DNA from: Pseudomonas sp. ANT_H12B
GTDB lineage: Bacteria; Pseudomonadota; Gammaproteobacteria; Pseudomonadales; Pseudomonadaceae
Assembly (NCBI RefSeq): GCF_008369325.1
Contig: NZ_VOBI01000003.1
Span: 62,001 to 126,000, forward strand
Length of the DNA stretch: 64,000 bases
Reading direction: 5' to 3'
Position 1 is the first letter of the stretch. Each line of letters starts with the position of its first letter. Both the position numbers and the translations under genes were made by a program. The notes beneath the pieces were generated by a model. That model worked only from the letters and a program-made list of their open reading frames with translations, did no database searches and was not told the DNA's origin. Positions 9,601 through 18,098 of the stretch are shown piece by piece.

Positions 9601-9708
9601 GCGATGATTGGCGGGATTATTATTGCGACGTTGCTGACGTTGCTGTTTTTGCCGGCGCTGTATGTGGCCTGGTACAAAATCCGCGAGCCGAAGAAAGAAG
9701 CGCAGTAA
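6655..9708 (+). CDS. triC: RND efflux permease (TriC-like)
   Basis: Inner-membrane proton-driven RND transporter, 1017 residues, close to the length of P. aeruginosa TriC. Shows the expected layout: first membrane helix at residues 14-32, a large periplasmic porter loop beginning with NLGREEDPSF, then helices with the TM4 proton-relay motif GLLVDDAMI, a second large periplasmic loop after SMQFVQNQFFPSSDRPE, and a C-terminal helix bundle (RRRPILLTAAAASLGMIP). It is the last gene of the three-gene operon. No outer-membrane factor gene is adjacent, matching TriABC, which uses the separately encoded OpmH. Confidence 0.9.
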   Translation: MKGSFNLSEWALKHQSFVWYLMFIALLMGVFSYMNLGREEDPSFTIKTMVIQTRWPGATQEETLKQVTDRIEKKLEELDSLDYVKSYTRPGESTVFVNLRDTTSAKDIPQIWYQVRKKINDIRGEFPQGLQGPGFNDEFGDVFGSVYAFTADGLSMRQLRDYVEQVRAEIREVPGLGKVEMVGEQDEVLYLNFSTRKLAALGIDQRQVVQSLQSQNAVTPAGVIEAGPERISVRTSGQFASEKDLANVNLRLNDRFYRLADVAEISRGYVDPSTPEFRFNGHPAIGLAIAMKKGGNIQVFGSALHQRMNDLTADLPVGVGVHNVSDQAEVVEKAVGGFTSALFEAVVIVLIVSFISLGVRAGLVVACSIPLVLAMVFVFMEYSGITMQRISLGALIIALGLLVDDAMITVEMMVTRLEMGETKEQAATFAYTSTAFPMLTGTLVTVAGFVPIGLNASSAGEYTFTLFAVIAVAMIVSWIVAVLFAPVIGVHILSANVKPHAAEPGRIGRAFNGGMLWAMRNRWWAIGITIALFVASVFSMQFVQNQFFPSSDRPEILVDLNLPQNASIAETRKAVDKLEATLKDDPDIVRWSTYIGEGAIRFYLPLDQQLQNPYYAQLVIVSKGLESRTALSQRLRERLRKDFVGIGSYVQALEMGPPVGRPIQYRVSGKDIDQVRKHAIALATELDKNSHIGEIIYDWNEPGKVLRIDIAQDKARQLGLSSEDVANLMNSIVVGAPVTQVDDDIYLINVVGRAEDAERGTPETLQNLQIVTPGGTSIPLLAFATVRYELEQPLVWRRDRKPTITIKAAVRDEIQPTDLVKQLQPDIDKFAASLPVGYKVATGGTVEESGKAQGPIAKVVPLMLFLMATFLMIQLHSVQKLFLVASVAPLGLIGVVLALIPTGTPMGFVAILGILALIGIIIRNSVILVTQIDAMEKDGHAPWDAVVQATEHRRRPILLTAAAASLGMIPIAREVFWGPMAYAMIGGIIIATLLTLLFLPALYVAWYKIREPKKEAQ

Positions 9709-9718
9709 TTGATGCGTT

Positions 9719-9750
9719 GATCGTTCCCGAGTGACGTTTGGGAACGGTCC
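9719..9750. repeat. degenerate REP (GTTCCCACGC family)
   Basis: A palindrome GATCGTTCCC...GGGAACGGTCC with an altered centre, 10 bp past the triC stop. It may also help terminate transcription. Confidence 0.45.
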
Positions 9751-9808
9751 TACTTACATGGCCGGTGCGTTGCTGTACGGTCCCTTTCCTAATGGAGGAG
9801 GGACTTCG

Positions 9809-12067
9809 ATGTCACCGATGACTAATTGTCTGCGCCATGTGTTGTTGCTCGGCGCTCTGTTGTGTTCACCCCTGACGCTGGCTGGCAGTGTGCTGGAAAA
9901 TTCGCTGTGGCGCGTCGAACTCGATCCCGCCACGCTGGCGATTCGCGTCACCCCCGCACAACATTCGCCAGTGCAAGCCTCGTCGGGCGTTATTGGGTAT
10001 AAGGTCAGCAACCTCAAGCAAAGCGCCAATCGCATGGACTGGCAGTGGGATGACGGCGCCTGGACGCTGAGTGCCGTCCTCGATCAGCGTGAGCTGTCCC
10101 TGTCCATCACGGCCCGTGATCCCGGTGAACTGAGCTTTCTCAAACAGCCTGGCAGTTCTATGGGAAAAGGGCTGATCTGGCCGCTGGCCGAGGGGCGTTA
10201 CGTGCCTGCCAGTGATCCGCTGTGGCAAACCTTTCTGCTCGATCAGGGGGCGTTCAATACCACCCAAGACCTGAGTCTGCCGCTGTGGGGCGTTGATCAC
10301 GGTGGCTTCACGCTGAACTGGCTGATGACCAACCCTTACAACAATCGCCTGATCTTCAGCGCCGAAAACAACAACACCCTTGCTCTGACTGTCCATCATC
10401 AATTCACCTCCCTCGAGCCCAATGCACCGCTGACTTTCAAGCTGTCGTTGGGTGATGTCGATCTGTTGGCGGGTGCCAGGCGCTATCGGAAATGGTTGGT
10501 CGACAGCGGGCAATACGAAACCTTGAGCGACAAACTGCTGAAGACTCCCGAAGCCAAAAAGCTCCTGGGCGCCAGTCATGTTTATCTGTGGGGCAACGAC
10601 CTGCTCGGACCGGAGGATGTTCGAAGCTGGCCAGCCTTGCTGAAAAGGTTGCGCGGTAATGGTCTGCTGGCCAGCGAGTTACGTTCCAGTTTTGACACTG
10701 AAAGCTCGCAGTTACTGGCCCGGGCTGAGCCACCGCTTGATCGTTACCAGCAAGTCACGTTGCTACGCAGCCTCAATGCTGCGCTCAACAAGAAGGCACG
10801 CAGCGGCTGGCAGTCTGTGGTCGAACCGGACATGCAAAAACTGGCTGACGGCTACGGCGTATTACGTGCAGAGCTGGCAGTGGCGTTCTCCGATGCTTTG
10901 ATGGCAACCCCGGAACGCTGGGGCAATACCTTGTCACCCACGACGATCGAACAACTGAAATCTGCAGGCTTGTCACGATTATGGCTAGGCCTTGGCGAGG
11001 GTTGGGAAGGGGGGCTCTGGCACCCTGAAACGGTGCGTCAAGGCGTTGCCGCAGGTTACCTGGTGGCGCCTTATGATTCCTATGAGACGGCGCTGACCAT
11101 CACTGAAAACCCGGACTGGACCACTGCGCACCTGGGCTCCAGAGCCAATCAGGACTGTGCGATCGTGTTGGAAACCGGGACGTTCAAAAGCGGGTTTCAG
11201 CAATCGGGGCATTACACCGATCCGCGTTGTGTTCGGCCATTGCTTGAGGCGCGCATCAGGGCTGTACATGGCAAGGCCGGGTTCAATAGCTGGTTTCTGG
11301 ACGCCTACGCCACCGGCATGCTGTTCGACAGCTACCGTGTGGGAGCGACCATGACTCAGGTGCAAAATGCCGAGGGCAACATCGACGCCTCGCGCTGGGT
11401 CAACGAGACGTTGAAGCTACCGACCGGTTCCGAGGATGGCAACGCCACCACGGCCCAAGGTGTGTTGTTTGCCCATGGAATGCAGACACCGGTGATCGGC
11501 TGGGGGGATTCGGATATGAGCAAGAATCCGAAGTCGCCCTATTACCTGGGCCGCTGGTTTCCTGATGAACAGCCGCAGGTTTTCTTCAAGACCGTGCCGC
11601 TCAAGGAACCCTACCGCACGGTTCACTTTGCTCCGCAAACGCGCTTGCCGCTTTATCAGGCGGTGTTCCATGGCTCGGTGATCACCACTCATCATTGGCT
11701 GTTCGACAGCCTTAAGTTGAGCAATGTGCGCGCCGAGAATGAGCTGACTCAATTGCTCTACAACGTGCCGCCGCTGTATCACCTGAGTGCGGCGACGCTG
11801 AAGCAGCGGTTACCGGTGATTGCGCGCCAGGATGTGTTCTTCCGCCCGCTGCATGAGCGGCTGGCGACTCTGGCGATGACAGATTTCCGTTGGCTGACTG
11901 AGGATCGTCAGGTACAGCAGACAACGTTCGCCGATGGCACCAGACTGGTGGCGAATTTTGATGTACGCGAACGGGAGATTGATGGGCGACAGCTGGCCGA
12001 TCGAAGCATCACCGCGTTTGACGCCAATGGGGGAGTGGCAACCTATCAAGTCGCTGTGCAACGCTAG
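9809..12067 (+). CDS. secreted glycoside-hydrolase-like protein (GH101/DUF5696-like)
   Basis: 752-residue exported protein. Start is ATG 9809, with GGAGGAGGG seven bases upstream; the longer open frame has no ribosome site. The signal peptide runs to about residue 25 (LLLGALLCSPLTLAG). An N-terminal beta-sandwich with many Trp/Asp strands is followed by a barrel-like region with NSWFLDAYATG (Asp about 498, a candidate catalytic acid) and a late TTHHWLFDSLK/LYNVPPLYHL segment. The order sandwich-barrel-sandwich recalls GH101-type glycosidases and DUF5696 proteins. It stands alone behind triABC. Substrate unknown; the hydrolase call is inference from fold-like motifs. Confidence 0.65.
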   Translation: MSPMTNCLRHVLLLGALLCSPLTLAGSVLENSLWRVELDPATLAIRVTPAQHSPVQASSGVIGYKVSNLKQSANRMDWQWDDGAWTLSAVLDQRELSLSITARDPGELSFLKQPGSSMGKGLIWPLAEGRYVPASDPLWQTFLLDQGAFNTTQDLSLPLWGVDHGGFTLNWLMTNPYNNRLIFSAENNNTLALTVHHQFTSLEPNAPLTFKLSLGDVDLLAGARRYRKWLVDSGQYETLSDKLLKTPEAKKLLGASHVYLWGNDLLGPEDVRSWPALLKRLRGNGLLASELRSSFDTESSQLLARAEPPLDRYQQVTLLRSLNAALNKKARSGWQSVVEPDMQKLADGYGVLRAELAVAFSDALMATPERWGNTLSPTTIEQLKSAGLSRLWLGLGEGWEGGLWHPETVRQGVAAGYLVAPYDSYETALTITENPDWTTAHLGSRANQDCAIVLETGTFKSGFQQSGHYTDPRCVRPLLEARIRAVHGKAGFNSWFLDAYATGMLFDSYRVGATMTQVQNAEGNIDASRWVNETLKLPTGSEDGNATTAQGVLFAHGMQTPVIGWGDSDMSKNPKSPYYLGRWFPDEQPQVFFKTVPLKEPYRTVHFAPQTRLPLYQAVFHGSVITTHHWLFDSLKLSNVRAENELTQLLYNVPPLYHLSAATLKQRLPVIARQDVFFRPLHERLATLAMTDFRWLTEDRQVQQTTFADGTRLVANFDVREREIDGRQLADRSITAFDANGGVATYQVAVQR

Positions 12068-12107
12068 AAAACCCTCGCGAGCTTGCTAGCGATTGCGTCC
12101 TGACAGG

Positions 12108-12737
12108 CTACGCCGGCTTACGCCAGACACTCGCCAGCCACGGCTGCTGCTCGCGCGGCAACCCCGCCGGCCGGTAGTAATGCTCCAGCTCCACAAACCC
12201 CGCAGCGGTCAGCATTTGCTGCCATGCCTGCAAGTCGTGATACGCGCCATACCGTGGCCCGTTCCACCCTTCCTGATTCTCACCACGAGGATTGGAACTG
12301 AACAACACCCCGCCCGGCTTCAACGCCTCGCGTAATTCCTTCAATACCCGGGGCAGTTCTTGAGTCGGGATATGAAACAACACCGCATTGGCAAAGATCC
12401 CGTCGAAGCGCCCGGCCGGCAAATCCAGTTTCAGAAAGTCCTGTTGCCAGACCTCACAACCGCTGTCCTGCCGGGCCATCTGGGCAAGTTTTTCCGAACC
12501 ATCGAGGCCGACGGCGGTGTGGCCCATGCGTGTGAAGGTCTGTAAATCGCGCCCCGGTCCACAGCCAAAATCGAGAATGCTGAACGGCGCTTCGCCCTGA
12601 ATATGCCGCAGCAGGGCGTCGACGTTCTGGCTGACATCGTGATCGCGAGTCCCTTCGCGGAAACTTTTAGCCACCGAGTTGTAATGGCCCAGGGTGGTGG
12701 ATGTGATCTGCTCGAGGTCGGTGGGGGTCTGTTTCAT
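12108..12737 (-). CDS. class I SAM-dependent methyltransferase
   Basis: 209-residue Rossmann methyltransferase. SAM-binding motif I is ILDFGCGPGRDLQTF, motif II region AVGLDGSEKLAQMA, and motif IV FDGIFANAVLFHIP. An N-terminal segment resembling THYNSVAKSFREGT occurs in small-molecule methyltransferases of the Methyltransf_11/25 group. ATG 12737 was chosen; a TTG six codons upstream is possible and neither has a good ribosome site. The gene is separated from metI by about 135 bp including a REP-like hairpin, so linkage to methionine uptake is not shown. Substrate unknown. Confidence 0.8.
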   Translation of the reverse strand: MKQTPTDLEQITSTTLGHYNSVAKSFREGTRDHDVSQNVDALLRHIQGEAPFSILDFGCGPGRDLQTFTRMGHTAVGLDGSEKLAQMARQDSGCEVWQQDFLKLDLPAGRFDGIFANAVLFHIPTQELPRVLKELREALKPGGVLFSSNPRGENQEGWNGPRYGAYHDLQAWQQMLTAAGFVELEHYYRPAGLPREQQPWLASVWRKPA

Positions 12738-12789
12738 GGTCGGCTGCGCAGGCAATTGGGATTTGCCGAATATACGCCATCAAACTAGG

Positions 12790-12824
12790 GGCTGCTTCGC
12801 AGCCAATCGCGGGCAAGCCCGCGA
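12790..12824. repeat. REP-like double hairpin
   Basis: GGCTGC-TTC-GCAGCC followed by TCGCGGGC-AA-GCCCGCGA, two short perfect hairpins in the gap between the methyltransferase and metI. Confidence 0.6.
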
Positions 12825-12872
12825 AGGCGGTATCACTGACAACCGATTACTAAACACCCGCTTCATCTTTAC

Positions 12873-13517
12873 CTAGCGCTTGTTGAGCCCTCGAGCCAAC
12901 CGATCCCCGCCCAACTGAATCCCCGCCACCAACACCACCAGCAACACAATCACCGTCAACATGATCTGGCTATCAAACCGCTGATACCCGTACCGATAGG
13001 CGATATCGCCCAACCCACCGGCACCAATCGCCCCGGCCATGGCCGACGAGTTGATCATCGTCACCAACGTAATCGTGAAACCACCGACAATCCCCGGCAG
13101 CGCCTCGGGCAACAACACATGCCAAACGATGTGCCAGCGCCGGCAACCCATGGCTTGCGCGGCTTCGATCAACCCGTGATCCACCTCACGCAAACTGACT
13201 TCGGCAATACGCGCAAAGAACGGCGTGGCGGCGATGGTCAGCGGCACCACGGCGGCCCAAACGCCATACGTCGTGCCGACAATCAGCCGCGTAAACGGAA
13301 TCAGCGCCACCATCAAAATCAGAAACGGAATCGAGCGAAACAGGTTCACGAACGCGCCCAATGCGCGGTTCAGCGCCGGTGCTTCATAGATCCCGCCCTT
13401 GGCGCTGGTGACCAGAATCACCGCCAGCGGAATGCCCGCCAGCAGTGCGATCAGCGACGAAACACCGACCATCAAAAACGTGTCAATGAAGCCCTGCAGC
13501 AAGCGATCAAACCACAT
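12873..13517 (-). CDS. metI: methionine ABC transporter permease MetI
   Basis: Inner-membrane permease of the MetNIQ methionine importer, 214 residues, five predicted membrane helices. The cytoplasmic coupling helix carries the EAA motif [20 protein letters not shown]. The C-terminal part [20 protein letters not shown] is characteristic of MetI. Its ATG overlaps the metN stop by 11 bp, so it is the distal gene of metQNI. Likely imports D/L-methionine, possibly its sulfoxide. Confidence 0.93.
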   Translation of the reverse strand: MWFDRLLQGFIDTFLMVGVSSLIALLAGIPLAVILVTSAKGGIYEAPALNRALGAFVNLFRSIPFLILMVALIPFTRLIVGTTYGVWAAVVPLTIAATPFFARIAEVSLREVDHGLIEAAQAMGCRRWHIVWHVLLPEALPGIVGGFTITLVTMINSSAMAGAIGAGGLGDIAYRYGYQRFDSQIMLTVIVLLVVLVAGIQLGGDRLARGLNKR

Positions 13518-14628
13518 AACCCAGCACCTCCACCTGTTGCGCCCAGTGGCTGGCGCGTTGACGCAATTCTTCGGCGCCGAGGGACGAACCGGTCACCGCC
13601 AACAGCAATTGCCCGAGGGCATGGCCCTGAATCCGTTCCACGCCTCCTTGCAGCAAGCGCACGTGGCCACCGAGGGCGCTGAACAGCGCTGCCACGTCTG
13701 GCTCGTCATGAGCCGCCCCGGTGAATTGCAGTCGCAGGACTACCGCGTCATCCGAGGACTGCGGCTGCACGTGCAAGCGGCTTTGCAGTTCTTCCGGCAA
13801 ACCGTGTTGCAACGGCGCCAGCAAGGTCTTGCTGACCTCATGCTGCGGGTTGCCGAAGACTTCCCAAACCGACCCTTGCTCGACAATTCGCCCGTGCTCA
13901 AGCACCACGACGCGATCACAGATATCGCGGATGACCGCCATCTCATGAGTGATCAATACGATGGTCAGGCCCAGGCGCTGATTGATCTCGCGCAGCAGGC
14001 CGAGGATCGATTGCGTGGTCTCCGGATCCAGCGCCGAGGTGGCTTCGTCGCACAACAAAATCGCCGGGTCATGAACCAGCGCCCGAGCGATGCCGACGCG
14101 CTGTTTCTGCCCGCCGGAAAGCTGCGCCGGGTAGGCCTTGTGTTTCTCTTGCAGGCCTACCAGTTCCAGCAATTCGCGGACTTTCTGCTCGCGCTTTTGT
14201 TTGGGCACGCCGGCGACTTTCAGCGGCAACTCGACGTTCTGCCAAACCGTCTTGGCCGACATCAGGTTGAAGTGCTGGAAGATCATGCCGATGCGCCGAC
14301 GCAGCGTTACCAGGCGGTCCTCATCGAACTCGCCGATGTCCACCTGATCGATCAGCACGCGCCCCGTGCTCGGTTGTTCCAGGCGATTGATGGTGCGGAT
14401 CAGCGACGACTTGCCGGCGCCGCTGCGGCCGATGATGCCGAACACTTCACCGCGCTGGATCGCCAGGTCGATGCCGTGCAAAGCCGCCACCGGACCCTGT
14501 TGGCCGTTGTAGGTTTTGCCCAGGCCAATGAAGCGCACGTGGGCACGGTTCAGGTTCGGGTGCAGTTCCGTTTGTTCAGCGTTTTTGCGCTCTGGAATAT
14601 CCAGTCGCCGTTGGATAGCGGCCGTCAT
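13507..14628 (-). CDS. metN: methionine ABC transporter ATP-binding protein MetN
   Basis: 373-residue ATPase. Walker [10 protein letters not shown], signature LSGGQKQR, Walker [14 protein letters not shown] and H-loop ITHEMAVI are all intact. The C-terminal ~110 residues form the NIL/ACT-like domain that in E. coli MetN binds methionine and causes transinhibition. There is an N-terminal extension of about 30 residues before the usual start at MetN position 1. ATG 14628 lies two bases after the metQ stop (TGAAAATG), better coupled than the TTG at 14643. Confidence 0.93.
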   Translation of the reverse strand: MTAAIQRRLDIPERKNAEQTELHPNLNRAHVRFIGLGKTYNGQQGPVAALHGIDLAIQRGEVFGIIGRSGAGKSSLIRTINRLEQPSTGRVLIDQVDIGEFDEDRLVTLRRRIGMIFQHFNLMSAKTVWQNVELPLKVAGVPKQKREQKVRELLELVGLQEKHKAYPAQLSGGQKQRVGIARALVHDPAILLCDEATSALDPETTQSILGLLREINQRLGLTIVLITHEMAVIRDICDRVVVLEHGRIVEQGSVWEVFGNPQHEVSKTLLAPLQHGLPEELQSRLHVQPQSSDDAVVLRLQFTGAAHDEPDVAALFSALGGHVRLLQGGVERIQGHALGQLLLAVTGSSLGAEELRQRASHWAQQVEVLGYVV

Positions 14629-14630
14629 TT

Positions 14631-15440
14631 TCAGCTTTCCCAACCGGCTTGATAGAGCTTGCCATGGGCTTTATCCAGCGCTGCACGAACGGCCGGCGAA
14701 TGCTGGTAGATGTCGACGAATTTGATCAGGCGCGGATCGGTTTTGCTTTTCGGCTGGATCACGAACTGGATCACGTACTCCTTGTGATCGAGGCCGTCGA
14801 ACAGCAGGGCAGAGCCGGCATCGAAGGTCTTCGACAAGCGGATGTAGGCCGGGTAACCCTGGACCAGATCGGCGTCGTCATAGGCGCGCACCAGTTGCAC
14901 GGCTTCGACCTGAAGGATTTTGATTTTTTTCGGGTTGGCGATGATGTCTTCTTCGGTGGCCTTGTAGCCGACCCCCGGTTTGAGCGTGATCAGACCGGCC
15001 TTGGCCAGCAGTTGCAGGCCGCGACCGCTGTTGATCGGATCATTGGCGATGGCCACGCTGGCGCCTTCAGGCAACGCGTCGAAGCTTTGGTATTTTTTCG
15101 AGTAGAGGCCGACGTTGTTGATGATCCCCGGCGCGAACGGCACCAGGTCAAAACCGGCGGCGGTGTTGGCATTTTCCAGGAACGGGATGTGCTGGAAGTA
15201 GTTCACGTCGATGTCGCCGGCGGCGAGGCTGACGTTGGGCGCGATCCAGTCGCTGAACTCCACCAGGTCGACTTGCAGGCCCTGTTTTTTGGCTTCTTCG
15301 ACGGCGGCCTCCAGGGGGATGGCGAAGGCGGCGGTGGTGCCGACTTTCAGCGGCGCTTCGGCGGCGAAGAGGGTGGAGCTGAACAGGCCGAGGGCCAGGG
15401 CCAGTGCTTTGACTGGGTGAGAGAGGTAGTGCTTGGTCAT
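14631..15440 (-). CDS. metQ: methionine-binding protein MetQ
   Basis: 269-residue periplasmic binding protein, signal peptide ending [12 protein letters not shown] without a lipobox. Family motifs [22 protein letters not shown] and [14 protein letters not shown] align with MetQ. It differs from the solitary MetQ-like protein at 1.7 kb, which has a distinct sequence throughout. ATG 15440 is preferred over a TTG six codons upstream. First gene of metQNI. Being followed upstream by an FMN monooxygenase gene in the same orientation, it may bind a less usual sulfur ligand. Confidence 0.9.
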   Translation of the reverse strand: MTKHYLSHPVKALALALGLFSSTLFAAEAPLKVGTTAAFAIPLEAAVEEAKKQGLQVDLVEFSDWIAPNVSLAAGDIDVNYFQHIPFLENANTAAGFDLVPFAPGIINNVGLYSKKYQSFDALPEGASVAIANDPINSGRGLQLLAKAGLITLKPGVGYKATEEDIIANPKKIKILQVEAVQLVRAYDDADLVQGYPAYIRLSKTFDAGSALLFDGLDHKEYVIQFVIQPKSKTDPRLIKFVDIYQHSPAVRAALDKAHGKLYQAGWES

Positions 15441-15466
15441 GGTGAATTTTCCAGTCAAGTTAAGGC

Positions 15467-15497
15467 GATCGTTCCCACGCAGAGCGTGGGAACGATC
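15467..15497. repeat. REP element, GTTCCCACGC family
   Basis: Perfect 31-bp palindrome, placed between the monooxygenase stop and the metQ start. This is the consensus form seen repeatedly in the window. Confidence 0.9.
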
Positions 15498-15508
15498 AGG
15501 GTCGGGGG

Positions 15509-16867
15509 TTAGTGTCGGTAATGGGATCCGGTGTGTTGCTCCGGCAAATGCGCCTCGCCGTGAAACAGCTTTTCCCGCAGGCTGCCGCTGTCGTAAGCGG
15601 TCTTGTACGACCCGCGCCGTTGCAACTCCGGAATCACCAACTCAATGAAATCTACATAGCTCTCCGGCGTGACAATCCGCGTCAGGTTGAAGCCGTCCAA
15701 CCCGGTTTCTGCGATCCACGATTCCAGCTCATCAGCGACTTGCTCAGGCGACCCCACCACGGTGATGTAGCGGCCACCGAGGGCGTGTTGCTCCAGCAAT
15801 TTGCGGCGGGTCCAGTCGTTGTTTTGCAGATTTTTGGTGGCGGACTGGATCGCGTTGCTCTTCACGTACTGGATCGGTTCATCGATGGCGTACTCGGAGA
15901 AATCGATCCCGGTCGACGCTGAAAAATGCGCCACGCCAGCCTCGGCGCTGGCGTAGCTCAGGTACTCGGCGTGCTTCTCCCAGGCAAGCTCCTCGGTGGC
16001 GCCGACGATCACGTTCAGCCCCATGAACACCTTGATGTCCTCCGGGTTGCGACCGGCTTCGACGGCACTGGCGCGGACCTTGTTCACCTGAACCTTGGTC
16101 GACGGTTTGTTCTGACCGCTGATGAACACGCACTCGGCATGTCGCCCGGCGAACAGCAAACCGCGATCCGAACTGCCAGCCTGAAACAGCACAGGCGTGC
16201 GTTGCGGCGACGGTTCGCAAAGGTGATAACCCTCGACCTGATAGAACTCACCCTTGTGCTCGACCTTGTGCACTTTCTCGGGTTGGGCGTAGATCCGCTG
16301 CTGCGGATCGTTAAGCACCGCGCCGTTTTCCCAACTGCCTTCCCAGAGTTTGTAGAGCACTTGCAGGTATTCGTCGGCCTGGTCGTAACGACGGTCGTGT
16401 TCCACCTGTTCGCTCAACCCCATGGCTTTGGCGGCGCTGTCGAGGTAGCCGGTGACGACGTTCCAGCCGACCCGACCACGGCTCAGGTGATCGAGGGTCG
16501 ACATGCGTCGGGCGAACAGGTACGGCGGTTCGTAGGTCAGGTTGGCGGTCAGGCCGAAGCCGAGGTTTTTGGTCACGGCGGCCATGGCCGAGACCAGCAG
16601 TAGCGGGTCGTTGACCGGCAACTGGATTGACTCTTTGAGCGGTACGTCCACCGAGTTTTGATAGACGTCATAGACCCCGACGATGTCGGCGATGAACAAG
16701 CCGTCGAACAATCCACGCTCCAGCAATTGCGCCAGTTCGGTCCAGTATTCGATGGTTTTGTATTGAGTGGAGTTGTCCCGTGGGTGCGTCCACAGACCAT
16801 GGTTGATGTGCCCGATGCAGTTCATGTTGAACGCGTTGAGCAGGATCTTCTTTTTAGCGTCGGCCAT
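15509..16867 (-). CDS. NtaA/SnaA/DszA-family FMN-dependent monooxygenase
   Basis: 452-residue flavin-dependent luciferase-like monooxygenase that would use FMNH2 from a separate reductase. Motifs of this subfamily include LLNAFNMNCIGHINHGLWTHP, GLFDGLFIADIVGVYD, RMSTLDHLSRGRVGWNVVTG and VLFQAGSSDRGLLFAGRHAE. Relatives act on nitrilotriacetate, dibenzothiophene sulfone or dimethyl sulfide. Its ATG overlaps the stop of the upstream SfnB-like gene (TGATG), so both are one operon. Context with SfnB and methionine transport suggests C-S bond cleavage on an organosulfur compound; the substrate is not identifiable. Confidence 0.88.
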   Translation of the reverse strand: MADAKKKILLNAFNMNCIGHINHGLWTHPRDNSTQYKTIEYWTELAQLLERGLFDGLFIADIVGVYDVYQNSVDVPLKESIQLPVNDPLLLVSAMAAVTKNLGFGLTANLTYEPPYLFARRMSTLDHLSRGRVGWNVVTGYLDSAAKAMGLSEQVEHDRRYDQADEYLQVLYKLWEGSWENGAVLNDPQQRIYAQPEKVHKVEHKGEFYQVEGYHLCEPSPQRTPVLFQAGSSDRGLLFAGRHAECVFISGQNKPSTKVQVNKVRASAVEAGRNPEDIKVFMGLNVIVGATEELAWEKHAEYLSYASAEAGVAHFSASTGIDFSEYAIDEPIQYVKSNAIQSATKNLQNNDWTRRKLLEQHALGGRYITVVGSPEQVADELESWIAETGLDGFNLTRIVTPESYVDFIELVIPELQRRGSYKTAYDSGSLREKLFHGEAHLPEQHTGSHYRH

Positions 16868-18060
16868 CAGAGGGTCCCCCGCAACGGCGGGTTTTCATCG
16901 TTGAGGTAGAAATTACCGACCGCGTGATATTTCCAGCGCACCGGGTCGTGCAGTGTGTGCACCCGGGCATTGCGCCAATGGCGATCCAGTCCGTGTTCAA
17001 CCAGGGTCGCCTGACTGCCGGCGAGTTCGAACAGCGTGCTGCCAGCGGCGAGCGAAATCTCGGTGCTGATAGCGCGGGCTTCGGCGACTGCAATCGATGC
17101 CGCGGCGACGGTCTGGGCATTGGTGTCGGCCTGAGCCTTGTCGAGGAATTCGCCGGAGCGTTCCAGCAAGGCTTCAGCGGCATGCAGGCGAATGCTCAAG
17201 TGGCCGAAGCTCTTGATGGTCAGCGGGTCTTCGACGGCTTTGTCGCTGCCGGAATCGATCCATGGCCGGGTTTTGGTGCGCACGAAGTGCAGCGCATCTT
17301 CATACGCGGCGCGGGCGATGCCGGTGTCGATGGCGGCGTGAAGGATCTGCGCCAGCGGGCCGACGGTGGTCGGGCGTTCGAAGGCGCTTTGAAACGGGAT
17401 CACGTCTTCGGCTGCGACGTAGACATCTTCAAACACCACCGAACCGCTGCCGGTGGTGCGCTGGCCGAAGCCGCTCCAATCGTCGATGACCGTCAGGCCT
17501 TTGCTGTTGCGCGGTACGAACGCCAGTTGCTGCACGCCGTTTTCATCCACCACCGAGGTCGGGATGCGCTGGGCGTAGATGGCGCCGGTGGCGTAGAACT
17601 TGCGGCCATTGATGCGATAGCCGTCACCGTCGCGGGTCAGGCGGGTGACGCGGTCGTGAGCGGTTTTTGTCCCGAGTTCGGCGAGGGCATTGCCGAAACG
17701 CTGACCGGCCAGTACTTCGGCGTACAGGCGTTTTTTCTGCTCTTCGCTGCCATTCACCCGCAACACTTCGAGGGCATAGAAATGGTTCTGCGGGATCTGG
17801 CCGAGGGAACCGTCAGCCTGGGCGATCAGCGCGATCACCTTGGCCAGGGTGACGTTGGAAACCCCGGCGCCGCCATATTCTTTTGGCACATTGATGCCCC
17901 AAAGACCCGAGCGGGAAAACACTTCCAGTTCCGGGTAGGGCAAACGGCGTTCGCGGTCACGCAGGGCGCTGTCGCGTTTGAAGTCTTCGGCCAGGTCACT
18001 GGCGACGATCAGGGCTTGCTCATCGCTGGTGATGACCGCGACGTGGTGAGAAAGAGTCAT
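16867..18060 (-). CDS. sfnB: SfnB-family sulfur acquisition oxidoreductase (copy 1)
   Basis: 397-residue acyl-CoA dehydrogenase-fold flavoprotein. N-terminal helical domain with SGLWGINVPKEYGGAGVS, a middle beta-domain with GRKFYATGAIYA and DDWSGFGQRTTGSGSV, and a C-terminal domain ending HTLHDPVRWKYHAVG, all typical of SfnB/DszC-like monooxygenases. SfnB in P. putida acts with SfnG in dimethyl sulfone use. ATG 18060 has GGAG upstream; the longer start is poorer. It is coupled to the downstream monooxygenase and lies 38 bp after a second sfnB-like gene. Confidence 0.88.
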   Translation of the reverse strand: MTLSHHVAVITSDEQALIVASDLAEDFKRDSALRDRERRLPYPELEVFSRSGLWGINVPKEYGGAGVSNVTLAKVIALIAQADGSLGQIPQNHFYALEVLRVNGSEEQKKRLYAEVLAGQRFGNALAELGTKTAHDRVTRLTRDGDGYRINGRKFYATGAIYAQRIPTSVVDENGVQQLAFVPRNSKGLTVIDDWSGFGQRTTGSGSVVFEDVYVAAEDVIPFQSAFERPTTVGPLAQILHAAIDTGIARAAYEDALHFVRTKTRPWIDSGSDKAVEDPLTIKSFGHLSIRLHAAEALLERSGEFLDKAQADTNAQTVAAASIAVAEARAISTEISLAAGSTLFELAGSQATLVEHGLDRHWRNARVHTLHDPVRWKYHAVGNFYLNDENPPLRGTL

Positions 18061-18098
18061 GTGTTTCTCCAGAGATCTGGTCAAAAAGGTTCTGGTCG

